This document shows positions 24,052 to 36,153 of a stretch of DNA of 64,000 nt, piece after piece. This stretch comes from Tetrahymena elliotti 4EA. Taxonomy: Eukaryota > Ciliophora > Oligohymenophorea > Hymenostomatida > Tetrahymenidae. The DNA lies in NCBI GenBank assembly GCA_000231825.2, contig JH720325.1:414696-478695 (forward strand). Reading direction: 5' to 3'. The position numbers were made by a program, and so were the translations under genes. Below the pieces are notes generated by a model that saw only the letters and a list, made by a program, of their open reading frames with translations, had not been told where the DNA came from and made no database searches. Position 1 is the first letter of the stretch. Every line of letters begins with the position of its first letter.

Positions 24052-26760
24052 TCAAAACATAGTATTTATTTAAAGATTTAGATTCTCTTTATTAGATATT
24101 GAGATGTTGTTTGGGTTGATTTCGTTTATGTCAGTGTTCATGCTGTTAAAGTGAGAATTATTAAATGAATTATTTTATGAAGTTAGATGATTGTTATTAT
24201 TTTATTTAGAAGTTTGGTGATTGTTTTAATTATTATTGTTCATGTTAAATCTTCCTTTCATTGTTTTTAAAACTTATGTATACACTGTGTTTTTATTTAT
24301 ATTATTTTAACTGTTTTAGCTTTTATTAAATATACTGTTACTATTCTGTTGATGGCTCAGATTATTTAGAGAATGATTAAAAACGGGGTTGATATGGCTA
24401 TTTATACTTTTGCTATATTAGCTATTTCTATGTCCAATTATACCTGAAGAAGGGTTATTTACAGATATCCTGTCAGGGGCTAAATTAGTTGACATGCTGT
24501 TATCAAACGAAGTGTTATTGTTTATAAAAGATTTATAAGGATCTTCTTCGTGTTAAAATTCATTTGTACTTTTTCCATAATTTTCATGCAAACTTTCTTA
24601 TTGACTAGTCAAGTATTAGTGCTTCGATGCTCTCCTTGAGGGGTTTTATGAATTTTAATTACTTTACTTTTTATCTTTACCCTATCTTAATATGTGTTTT
24701 GCTATACTCTCATTTTACACTTATTTCAGTTTCAAATTATTTTTATCTCTAGAGCAATCAAGTGACTCATTGTGAATTTTCTATAAGTAAGGTTGAGCAT
24801 AGTTAATCTATAGATTTTTTCCATGTTTATGAGTATATGACAATAAATTAGACTCCTAAAATGCTTAAATATTAGGTTTTTAGCAATTTGTACTCTTGGC
24901 TCTCAAATTCTTATTAGTATTATTGTTTGAAATTGGTTAAGAAGAAGTATGTGAAAATGAGTTATTGAGTAAATTATTGCTAGTTTTATTAAAGCTGTTA
25001 TTCAAATTTAAAGAAGTATTTAAACAAAGAGAATTATCATTTCTAAATCCACCATCATAGGATCTGTTGACTAAAGAATTTTAAGCAATTTTAAAATTAT
25101 TTATTTTATTGTTGTTGTTGCTTTTGCTTGTATTTGTACATGGTGACATTATTTTTTGCTTTATATTTTTTGTCGAAGAAATCTTCGGTTTGTTTTCTTG
25201 AGCAAAATTTATATCATAGTTGCTATGGTTATCTAAATCGATCTAAGGTAACTAAGAAATAGGGTTGAATTAGTTTGGAATCAATTCTCCTTACTTTTCA
25301 GGGGAGCCCAGATTACTATTTAAAAACTCTCTAAAGGTAATGCTATTCTGCTTTATAGTGAGTAAGTTTGGGAGAATTTTTGCTTTGATTATTTTAATGT
25401 TTTCAAAGTTTTAGTTGATTTGAAGCAATTAAACTTGTTATGAAGACAATTAAATGGTGAAGGTATTAATTTGAGATATCCTTTAATTATACCTATTGAT
25501 GATATCATCAAAAGGCTATTTTTCCATAGAAAAAATAATATTATCAATGTTAATAGAAATATCTTCGCTGAATTAGTTGATCTCATTTTATTACTTTCTA
25601 ATACTTTCTAGTTATGTCAAGAGCAAATTATTACTCTCTTGGTTGGAGTGTTTAGATAAAAGCGTTATTTCATTTTTTTCATTTAATATGCTCTTCATAA
25701 TCTCTTCAAAAGTATCAACAATTTTCTTTTCCTCTAATTAAAAGTATCTTTAACTTTCTTCAATCTTTTTTAAAATACTTTCCTCAGTTTGCTTCAAAAA
25801 CTAGCTTGTATAGCCAACTCTTTCCATAAATACTCTTAATTTCTCATTTTTATATGACTCATTATCTATTTTTTAAATAAATAAATAAAAATTAATTTAT
25901 TCGGACAAATAATTCTCTTATTATTTTAGAAAAAATATTATGAATAAAATAAGCTTCTTTAATCATAGTAAGTTAAGGATAATATATCAAAGATAATCTA
26001 ATAGCTTACATGTTTCCATATTTGCAGTTTCTGTGTGAAGAGTTTGTTAAGTATCAGGTTAAGTATTCTTTGTTATTGTAAAAAGAGATGAATCTTTTGA
26101 ATTTTAATTTATTTTTATTGAAATTTTATCATAGTCAATCTTTTTGTCTCTAAGATTTTCATTTTTTTCAATTTTAACACCATTAACTGCATATTCTAGA
26201 GCACATTTAGAGCAGAATTAAACTAAGGAATTGCCGATTAAATGATACTTAACTACCTTTGATGGATGTCTGGGGCAAAGTTTATTCATATCTATGTCTA
26301 TTTGCTTGCATGTAGAAATATCACTGTTATAGTTGGAGATTGCTTCATCTCTCAACAACTTATTGTTGAAAGAGTTATTTGCTTCTGCCTAACTGTTAAT
26401 TTTCAGGATATTATTTGACATTTTTTTATTCTATTAAGGGTGAGTTGGGTATTGGTATTCCATTTCATTGTGTTAGGTTTATTCGTTAACACTGTTGTTG
26501 TTAAAACAAAATTATTTTTTGTTGTCCTTTAAAAAGTTTGTAACATTGATGTTTTCAAGATTATTCTGAAAACTATTTTAATTATCATTTTAAGGAGTAA
26601 TAGTCTAGTTAGTGACAGTATCTGTGGGAGTAGAACTGCTTGAGTTTGTTTTTATGGCCAAATGATTATTACTAAATTGATTAATTTACTGATCTTCTCC
26701 TATTTGAATGTTATTGATGTGGTTTATAAATGAAAAATTTGAAATCTAACTGTTTCTCAT
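24052..26760 (-). CDS. Asn-rich protein with B-box-like zinc site and coiled coil, 2 exons
   Basis: complement(join(24052..25865,26010..26760)), 854 codons. The N-terminal 160 residues are Asn/Gln/Ser-rich. Then LCPRHPSKVVKYHLIGNS and QFCSKCALEYAV place Cys162-X2-His165 and Cys183-X2-Cys186, a B-box-like or RING-like zinc site. A coiled coil of about 150 residues follows (EKLRVFMERVGYTSQFLKQ, EESQRYFQLEEKKIVDTFEE), i.e. the zinc-plus-coiled-coil order of TRIM-type proteins without a RING. The last 450 residues are Asn/Ser/Gln-rich low complexity. The intron (donor T|GTAAGC) is phase-consistent. The start is uncertain: the frame stays open upstream for about 28 codons to a TGA without an ATG, so a further 5' exon is possible. 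Confidence 0.7.
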
Positions 26761-27835
26761 ATTGATTTAAGCAAATTGCTCCTAAGTTTTACTTGAATGT
26801 TGTATTTGAAATGAGTTAACAAGTCTCTTAACTTAAAGTTTTTATGCTTATTTTAATGAAAATTAACTTCAAACTAATTTTTTGGAGTGTTTTGTTAGCT
26901 AAAGATTATTTTCTTAAATTTTTTTGGTTTTTTATTAAGCTCTTAGTTAATTAAATAATAACTCCGAATTCTCTCTAAATTCAAAGATTCAAACGAATCT
27001 CCTTATATTCTCTAGTCATTTTCAAATTTATTTGAATATTATATTAACTGAAAAGCCAACAATATCAGTCATTAATTTATTAGCTCATCTATTTCCTATA
27101 ATAAGAACACTGCCTCTGAATTAAAAGAAAGAATCTAAATATCTATATTCTATCAACATACATAAATAATTCAATTTTCAAAAGTACTTCATTTTAAAGT
27201 AGAGCTAAAATAAATATTACATATAAAATTGTCTTCATTATTTAGGCTCTTTTACCTTTTAGTATCAAATAATACATATTTCATTCAATTAGTAATTTAA
27301 TTTTAAGGACATTTTAATGGCTCTGTAACTAAATATAAAATTAAACTTGAATTTGATAATAAATAAAAAGATTAAATTTTTAATAACTATTAAATTAAAA
27401 TTAACTTTTTTCAGATTTGCAAAAAATGTTATTTTTAAAATATATTAAATATTATTTTAAATTATATTAATTAATGATTTAAATTTTAAAAAAAATAATA
27501 GTAAAAATCTTTATTTATTTGTTGCTATTATATTTAAAATATGCCCTTAATCTAATCATGAGGTGTGTTTATTTAAAAATAAATCTTAACTTCTTGTATT
27601 TAGACTTTATATTATTTGAAAGAATGAATATTTATTTTAACGCAAAATATTCGTTAAAATTAATTATGAAATAGAATTCAATAATTTTAAATATGCCAAA
27701 GAGGATAGCTATTAGAATTTTTAATATTTTTTGAAAATGTTTAAATTTTGTTAAAAGTTTAGAGATCACAAATGTAAATTGACAAATAAATTGAACATAC
27801 TGAAATAATAAATTAATGTAATACTTTAATCTTTA
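26761..27835. other. spacer, possible 5' sequence of the zinc-site gene
   Basis: 1075 bases. At about 26840-26990 the reading frame of the zinc-site gene continues with coding-like composition (EFRENSELLFNQLRAQQKTK) but is cut by one TGA; I could not find an intron that removes it. The rest is AT-rich without features. Confidence 0.4.
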
Positions 27836-30800
27836 TCAAACTTTATATCTTTTTTCTGGATCTTTAATAAGAAGGAAACCTAAATATGAAAGAGAGTCTC
27901 TTGATGTGAAAGTTGAATGCTTCATACGAATAGAGTTAAAGTAATAAAAGGCAAGTTCTTTGAAAAAATCTTTGTATTCATGTCTAGTGTATGAATTAAA
28001 ATATTTCTTTTTTTAATAATCTATGATTCTCTAAGAAGAAATAGGCTTTTTATTGTAAAAACTTGAGTTATTATTATCATCTTTATCTTCCAAATAGTTA
28101 TTTTATTATTAAGCAGAAGCACTTTTAGCAGCAGTTGCACTATTTTATGTTTCAATCAATGATTTATTACGCATAAAATAAAGAGCATCATAGATGATAA
28201 ATAAAGTAGATAGAAAATCTTAAGGAAGCTCGGTGTTCTAAAATTAAGTATTTCTCTAAGCTGAAGGCTTATCATAAACTTAATTTAAAGCCTCATTTAC
28301 TATAACTTAAAATGCTAAATTTTTATCAACGATATCATTTCCAAGAATATTAAAACAAACTTATTTTATTTTTTCTATATTTTCAGGGAAATCCTAAACA
28401 ATTATTTTGTAAACTTAAAGAATGAGATCATCTTTTGATATAATTGCATTCATGTATTCATATACCATATTTTCACCATAGAATTAGTGGTAAGGTAGTG
28501 GTTTTTCTAAGATTAAGGGTTTGATTGATTGATTTAAAATTGAGTTTATTTTTGAACTATATTTCTAAAAGCTTTTAATTAATGACTTGAAGTAAAATTC
28601 TTTATATTTTGAATCTAACACTAGCTATTATGATGATACTTATTATTTATTTTAAGTTTATTTTGAACTCTTAATGCTCATATCAATAGAGTCTACTCTT
28701 TCACTTCTTTCGTGAGCCATTTTCTCCGCATTACTCTTTTCATAATATTTTATTACACTTTCTCTGCTCTCCTTACTACCAATTATTTCATTTTTTATAT
28801 TTTCACTCTGTGTTACTTTTTAAGTATTTACTTTTTTATCTAATGTAGGCTTAAACTTATAGCTCAAAGGTTATTTACCTTCATTTAAGCTCTTAAAATA
28901 ATTATCATAGTAATCAAAAAACTGATTCTTCTCTGGAATGAATAATGGTTCAATGAATTCTTTTAGTAATTCTTTAATTTGATAAGCAAAAGAAATTCCT
29001 GAGGTTTAGCAATTATTGATAAGTAGCTAATACTTTTAAAACTCAACATCTGTAATAATTATAGGCCAGCTGTGGAAATATTTAAACTAGCCATAATAAT
29101 GAGAGAGAAAATAATATCCAAGTCTTCTCAACAGTAAAGTATAAACGCTTGCATCACCTTATTAGTTGTAATTATAATACTACTAATAATGTATACTCGA
29201 AGATGCAGAGCTCTCTTCTTTTTCTTCATTTATCTATTCCTTTCTTTCTTCCATTTCTTCCTGTTTAAATAAAAAGTAAAAATTCATAAAAATGTAAATA
29301 TTTGAAATGTATTAATCAAATTATCAAAGAACCCAAAAAAATATTTCCAACTGATAGATAATCAAAATAAAAATTAACGAAAAAGCTAGATAGAGAAAGG
29401 AATGGATGGATGTTTGAAATATAATAATGAAATTATCAAAGTAATCTAAAAATGATCTCAACAATAGATAATCAATAAAAAAATCAACTAATAAGATAGA
29501 GAAATCAATGAATGTTTGGAATATAATAATAAAATTATCAAAGAACCAAAAAAAATATCGAGAATCAATCAATCAAAAAATCAACTAATAGGCTAGAGAA
29601 ATTGATGAGATTATGAAACTAAGACAAAAAGATTTTGATTTATCTAAAAATGAAAGTTGGAATTGTTTTGACTAATTAATTGAAGAAGAAAAAAGAATTA
29701 AAAGTTTTTACTTCGTTATCTGAATCTTAGATTCTTGAAAATTGATCAGGGTATTAAAAGGATTTGACTTAATAGTTAGTTAGAATATATTTCAAGAATA
29801 TTTTATAAAGAGCATTGATGAACTCTCTAATATCTTCATAATTTTCATCATAATTTTAATTTTCAGAAGCTATTTTTTGCAGAGCTATTTAATTTTCTTG
29901 AGGGATATTTTCTAATTTTTCATAACCTTAGATGCATTATTTTAGCTAACTTAATATTTCTGAAACGTCTTCAAGGTTTCTGTAATATTCAGAATTATTG
30001 ACTAAATTTAATGAATTTATTCTCTTATATAGGATATCTTTTAATATATCTTCTATGTGTGATAAAAGCTCCACTAATTATTCAAACTTTTGTTCTATGT
30101 GTATACTTTCTCCATCTAAGCCTAATACCTATTTAATATCCTCCACTTTTTCAAGTAAATCCTTACATTATTAAACCATTGAGGCATCTGGAAAACTTGA
30201 AAAGAAATACATTAGCTAGCCATCAAAGTAGTCCAAACGATTAAAAATATAATCAGATATTTCATCTATCTATTAATTTAATGGAAAGAAATCAAGCACT
30301 CTAATCTTAGTAAATTCATTGCTCTTTGAGACACTACGTTCTTTTTGCTACATCTTGAAAATAGAAAAAACATTTGAGTCATTGTAAGAATAAAAGATAT
30401 TTCCTACTTAGGTACTTAAATGATGAGTAAGCTTATAAGAATTATCAGACAGTATTTTTCCTACTAACAACTTAGCTTTCTTCCAAAAGAACCCTTCTTG
30501 GAATGTATTTAGGTAAATATTAAAAGGAAATATACCTTCTATACAAGCATTCTTGTATACAATACTTTTAATTTCTTTTAAGGTAATCCGAGTCTCATCT
30601 TTCATTTTAAAAAAGCTATCATTTATTCCTCTTTTTTTCGAGGTCAAAATATCATAAAAATCTCCATATTTCTCATATGTTTGCTCATAATTTAGCTTGC
30701 CATAATAACACATACGGATGATATCCTTAAAAGAACGATAAATAATAGTATCCATTCTCTACTCAATTGTCTTCTAAATAGAATATGCAGAAAGCTTATC

Positions 30801-31588
30801 TTACTTATGAAGAAGGTGTAAGTGTTATTTAAATTGTTAATCAGAACTTGCAAGAATAATAAATTTCTTTTGCTTAACATCTGTACTCTCTGAAGATTTA
30901 ATCTAGTATCTATATTCAGTATTCTCTATCTGCTTTTTGTACTATTTAAACTATAGTTTCTCAATAACAAAGTAAGAGTATGACCCTTTGTTAAACTATT
31001 TCATCCTATCAAGCTTTTATATATCTCTCTAAAATGCTTCATCCTTTTCTTTATCATCATAAATATCTACTATCTTTTCATAACTTTTTTTAATTTTTTT
31101 GAAAAGATAATCCAAGTTATCATTTTAGCAATAGAAGAGCTAGTCGTCTTCCAAAATAACATTACCTATTAATTAATTCATCAAAAATAACTTTAATTTC
31201 AATTATCTTCAATTTTTTTACATTCTTTATTATTATTCGCTTCTTCTACTTTAAATTATATAACACCTTAAAGATAATGTTTATCCTCTAGCTTCGATTA
31301 GTGATTTTTTAAGTAATCCTATCTAAATTTATCATTAAAATCGAACTTATCACTATTATCATCAGCTTTGCTCTTATTATAATTTGGATGCTTTTACTTT
31401 TTCAATAATTCATAATACCCAATATTCACTTCTTTGCATTCTATTTAATCAAAATTAATATATGATTTTTACTGGTCTTCTTCATCATCTTCTTGAGATT
31501 ATTATCCAATCCCCTCACTATATATCTTAATCTTGTAGTAGAACAGCTTTTTTAAGTTTACACTTGTCTAAAAACTTTAGAAATTCAT
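27836..31588 (-). CDS. large protein of unknown function, 3 exons
   Basis: complement(join(27836..29260,29712..31165,31222..31588)), 1081 codons, all phases consistent. The start is the first ATG after an in-frame TGA. Exon 1 is acidic and low-complexity. Exon 2 is well-structured, with aromatic-rich segments (IIYRSFKDIIRMCYYGKLNY, EGIFPFNIYLNTFQEGFFW) and a charged helical region. Exon 3 begins with an acidic stretch, then LRRLGYYFLSHYYGQFKYFH and a C-terminus with many Tyr/Phe. No domain, signal peptide or membrane segment is recognised. Intron 2 (451 bases) contains about three copies of a 103-111-base repeat. Splitting the gene at that intron is possible but the phase-0 join DSDNE|EEMEER is clean. 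Confidence 0.7.
29301..29612. repeat. tandem repeat, about 3 x 103-111 bases, inside an intron
   Basis: Units begin near 29301, 29412 and 29515 with a TTTGAAAT/TTTGGAAT start, followed by AAATTATCAAAG, an A-rich run, GATAGATAATCAA and AGCTAGATAGAGAAA-like blocks. Copies are diverged (about 75-85 percent by eye). It lies wholly inside intron 2 of the gene at 27836-31588. Confidence 0.75.
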
Positions 31589-32200
31589 TTGCTAAATAAA
31601 CTAACTTGCTCACTCTAATTTAAAAGACTTAATAACAATAAATAAATATATTAGCAGATCTTTATTAAAATAATTCAGCTTTATTCCTTCAATTTGATAG
31701 AATTATAATCAAAAATTTGTATTCTCCACAAAAAAAATACTCTTATTACAATAATAAATACATGCATACATACATACATACCCATTTAATTACTAACTCA
31801 CTTGCTAACAAACTAGCTAGCATACCTACTTTTTCTTACATCGCACACCACTCTTAATTTCTCTTTCAACATAATAATTACATCTCTATAAATTAAGCTT
31901 AAATCAGCTTACTAAACAAAGAAAAACACCAATCAATAAATCTTACATTATTAATTTGTTACTTACTTATCTTTCAAGGATAATATGTATATTTTTTTGG
32001 AGTAATTTTCCTATCTAAAACTTATATAAAAAGTATTCAAAATTATTATAAATAAGATACTAATCATGAATAAGTTATTAATTATTATTTTTATTTGATT
32101 TTAATTTTAATCAAGGTGTCAGAAAATCCTTAATAATAATGATATTCAATTTTTAAAATAAATTTTGTCACAATTTTAAAGGTTGGAAATAATTATGTCT
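31589..32200. other. spacer with simple repeats
   Basis: 612 bases upstream of the unknown large gene. It includes an ACATACATACATAC microsatellite near 31760-31784 and TAACTCACTTGCTAAC-type sequence. No gene is seen. Confidence 0.5.
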
Positions 32201-32993
32201 CTTATTGAGCTATTCATTTTTAATGTGTTGCATATTCTTTTTTTATGCAATAAATGGAAAAATAAAATTTAAGCATTATTACAAATTTTTGTATCACCTT
32301 GAATACTCTCTGTTAAAGTTGATGTTTTGTTGGATTCTTTCTCAGAATAAAGCGGTATTAAATAAACAAACACATGACATATTACATGAGCAAAATAATT
32401 ACAAAAATTCAACTTCAAGAAAGAAAAATAAATAGAATCTCTAAAACTAAAATGGCATATCTCGATTCATCAGACGAAAATAAAAATCAGAACAATTAAC
32501 AATAATTCGAATAAAAATAATTTAAGTTAGAATAAATTATTAAGTCAAATAAAGTTTAACTTACCATATTCAAGTATTTAAGATAAATCTCCTTTTCTTA
32601 TTGTGATATTCATTTGTAAAGGGCTACAAACACTTTTTTTATGCAATAAAAGAAAAAATTTAAGTATTATTAAGGTTAACAAAATACTCTATTTTGAATA
32701 ACCTTGAATTTATCTATTAAATAAGATATGTTGTTTGATCTTTTCTCCGAATAAAGTGGAATTAAATAAATAAAAATATGACATAAAAAACATGAACAAA
32801 GCAATTAGAAAAATTCAACTTCAAGAACAAATTAAAATCTATAAAAACAAAATGATTAATCTTGATTAATAAAACAAAAATAAAAATCAGAACAATTGAT
32901 AATAATTTGAATAAAATAAGTTAAGTTAGAATGAATCAGGTCAAATAAGGTTTAACTTATCATATTCAGACATTTAAGATAAATCTCCTTTCA
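32201..32993. repeat. diverged tandem duplication, period 396, covering the HEAT gene 3' end
   Basis: Copy A 32201-32596 and copy B 32597-about 32993 align over their whole length (shared CTTATTG...TATTCATTT start, TTTTATGCAATAAA, TCAACTTCAAGAA, AATAAAAATCAGAACAATT, AGATAAATCTCCTTT end), about 80 percent identical by eye. Copy B contains the last 17 codons and TGA of the HEAT gene at its end; copy A therefore carries a second, detached version of that terminus. Confidence 0.8.
32545..32595 (-). pseudogene. detached copy of the HEAT gene C-terminus
   Basis: Within copy A the minus strand reads KGDLSQILEYGKLNFI then TGA, matching the true terminus KGDLSQMSEYDKLNLI then TGA in copy B. The frame and stop are still intact though the rest of the gene is absent upstream. 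It is a duplication remnant or an alternative terminal exon. Confidence 0.6.
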
Positions 32994-35259
32994 TTTCTAT
33001 TCTACCCTTTAAGATGTTAGGGCCAATAAATTTAGCTAAATCTCTGATTAAATTTTGAGCTGCATTTCTCACATTAATTTTTTCATTTTTGAAATCTTTA
33101 AAAACTGGATCAAGTAAGTCTTCTATTAAATCTTTGGTATTTTTCTTGTTAAGTGTTTTAGTTAAAATTTCAGAGTACATAGCCCAGATATTTTCTTTAA
33201 TGTTTTCATTTTTTTCAAAATTAAGATTTCTGATGTTATAAATGATTAACTCACACAAATTTTAAGTAATTTGACTTTTGTCTTTACCTATAGCATAGGC
33301 AACCTCTTTAACTAAAGCAACCAATCCCTCAAAATACTCAGAAACAAATCTATTTTTTGCAACTTAAAGTTATTATTAAGATGGCTAAGCATAAGTTTCT
33401 TAGCTCGAGTGTTACTGAGCAGAAGGCTATACTTCAATCTTAGTAACATTTTTAATTCTATCCTTAATTTCTTCAATATATGCTTTTTTCTCTTCCTCAC
33501 TTTGTTTTTGTTTAAACAATGATCCAAGCACCATGGCTGCATTTTATTTAACCTAATTAGATTAATCTGCTAAATGGAACTAAGAAACTTCAGTAATTAG
33601 ATTTCTTTCTTCATTTGATAAATATTCACCCATTTAATCTAATAATTTTGAAACACATTTAAGGCTCTCTTCTCTAACACAGGAATTAGTCTCATAATGA
33701 GAACAATTAATAAGAGCTTCTAAAATATCTTTACATAATCCCTTCACTACCTATTTGCTCTCCTCATTAGTATCCATAACCTTTTATTTCAAAAATTGAT
33801 TTTATTCATTAATTTTTCTTATTAATTTAATTAAATTCATTAATATTTTATTTAAAATTCTTAAAATTTAATGAGCATTTTTATGTAATTTTTTGAAATG
33901 TACCTTTGAAATCATTTCTTGAAGACAAATGCAAGCAGCTTATCTGATTTCATGATTTCTTGAGTATGATTATAAAATGTAATATTGAGTTGTAGCTAAA
34001 GCATTCTAAGCTACTAGGTCTCTTCCTCCAACTGGGAATATCTCCATCCATGTCATTCTTGTAAATGCTTTTAGGCCTTCAGCAGGATGATGAATATTGA
34101 AACAGAATTTGTAGATAAGGAAGGGGATAAAGTTTTCTTTTATTTTGTATTCTTAACATTTCTTAAAGAAATCCTTAACTGCTTTGACTGCTTAATGTCT
34201 AACTTAAGTGAAAGAATCGCTTAGACCTTATTTTTAAAACGAATTCAATTCAAATTTATTTAGTAGATTTAAATTAATAATTTAAAACCTAATTGAAATT
34301 TATTAAAATCTAAAGAATGATTTACCTCTTCCTATGACTGTGCATAAATCTTAAGCGTTTGCTTTAAAGTCATCTTCCTTCATAATCTATGAGAAAACTT
34401 GAGACAGGCCAACTGAAGCTTCACGGATATGCTTGTGGACATGTAAGCTAGCTTTAACTGTAACTTCCATAATTTCTTTATCTATTAAATCATAACCCTC
34501 ATTCTTTAACTACATCAAGAGGAATGCTTTTTTTAAACACTAAATATAGCTCTCTAAGAAATAACAATTTTTAGTTTGCCATTAACATATTTCAGTATCT
34601 TTATAAACTTAACCTTAATGAGTATGATGTTAGTGTGCATTACTATCTTTTGATTCTTCTTCCTAAACTTCATTAATACCATGAGATATTTGAGGGAGAA
34701 TAACTGGTTCAAATGTCTAATTTAAATAATTGCAAATATAGCTTTTGAGTAGTGAGAAACAATCTCTATCTTTTGCTCCTATGCTAGCTAAAATATCAGA
34801 GGAAACCTCCCTTATTCTATTTTCTTAATTATCAAGGTATTTAGTGGTAAAATTATAAATTTCTTGATATCTCTCATGAGCACAATCATATCTCTAAACT
34901 TCTATCTAAAATATTATTTTTAAAAAATGAAAAACTTGATTGATTACAAACTTAATTACCCTTATGACATATAAGCCACTCATTTATTCTTGCCATAAAC
35001 TTTGTTCAAGTTATCTCTAAGCTGCTGCAAAAATCTATTTTAAGCAATCTTGTAGAATTGGATTCTCAAATACTGTATTAAAAGTTTATTCAAACTGATT
35101 CTACCCTTTTTCTCTAACGAGAGGATTTTCAGATGATATAAAATGAATTTGCTTAACTAAGTCTGCCAAGAGATCTTTCTCTTCTTCTGAAATCTAATGC
35201 TGCTAAATGAGTTCTAACTGATTTTATAAATTGCTATTATATACTATCTCTTCTTCCAT
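32941..35259 (-). CDS. HEAT/ARM-like helical repeat protein, 4 exons
   Basis: complement(join(32941..33780,33904..34226,34326..34905,34960..35259)), 680 codons, every junction in phase. The sequence is a run of paired helices with HEAT spacing: ENRIREVSSDILASIG, KHIREASVGLSQVFS, SFTQVRHQAVKAVKDFF, NHEIRQAACICLQEMIS, SCVREESLKCVSKLL, SNQVKQNAAMVLGSLF, INVRNAAQNLIRDLAKF. Such solenoids are scaffolds or transport receptors; the N-terminus is loosely importin-beta-like, but no specific family can be named. The first intron is only 54 bases, free of TGA and a multiple of three, so it could be retained. The C-terminal 17 codons lie in a tandem duplication. Confidence 0.75.
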
Positions 35260-36138
35260 TTTATAAGCTATTTATTATTTTCTAATTTTTAAATTTTTCA
35301 GTTTTGATCAAAAATAGATGTTTTTAATTTATATTATATTGAGTTATATTTTCTAATTTATCAAAAAAATATCTTAAATATCCAGCTCTTTACATATCCG
35401 AGAGCTATACACTTTAAGGCACATAAAATATGATATATTCTTATTTATTTCATACAGAAAAATTATCTTGGTTGATTGATTTCCAAAAGAGATATAAAAA
35501 CGAAAAATTATTTTTTTTTTCTTTATTGTAAAAAAGGGTTTGATAAATGTGTTTTTTTTTAAGTTACATTTTATTTTAATTCAATTAAACTTTTAAAAAT
35601 GTTTGTTTGCTTTATTTTAATTTTAATACATCTAATCAAGTAGAAAAAATCTTGGTCAAAAGAAATAAAAAATATTTTCCAAAGAATTAAAATCTCTCTT
35701 TACAAATTTTTATTCAACCTAATTTTAAACCAATTTTTTGAATCTTTTAGTTAGTTACCTTACCTTACTCTTGATTTAAAAATATTGATAAAATGAATAA
35801 AAAAGACAAAAAATAAATATCCAGTTTGAAATATTGATTTTAGAGTTTATTTAATTTATTATTTCATTCAAATTTGTATGTTTTCTCAAGATTTGCTAAA
35901 ATTTTAATACTTTTTTAATTGAGATTAAAATTAAATCAATGATAATAAAGGATAAAACAGATAGATATAAAAGTAAAAATGGATGAAATGGATCAACTTT
36001 AATGGTGAAAATAGTTATTTATTATTTGTTTAGAGTTTATTTAATTTAATATTTGTTTGTTTAATTGAGATTAAAATTAAATCAATGATAATAAAGGATA
36101 AAACAGATAGATATAAAAGTAAAAATGGATGAAATGGA
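35260..36138. other. spacer with duplicated segment
   Basis: 879 bases between the giant gene's stop and the HEAT gene start. Apart from the direct repeat listed separately, it is AT-rich without features. A GTAAGGTAAC-like donor on the minus strand near 35757 may belong to a leader intron of the HEAT gene. Confidence 0.45.
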
Positions 36139-36153
36139 TCAACTTTAATGGTG
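35915..36153. repeat. 93-base direct repeat spanning the giant gene's stop
   Basis: 35915-36007 and 36061-36153 are identical as far as I can read (93 bases, offset 146). A flanking TAGAGTTTATTTAATTTA is also repeated (35841, 36031). Copy 2 contains the last five codons and TGA of the giant pseudokinase-TPR gene; copy 1 lies just downstream. Identity without divergence means a recent or homogenised duplication. Confidence 0.85.

Noticed and set aside
32205..32435. Plus-strand frame MSYSFLMCC...
   Set aside because: It lies in copy A of the tandem duplication and has no counterpart in copy B, so it is a chance frame.
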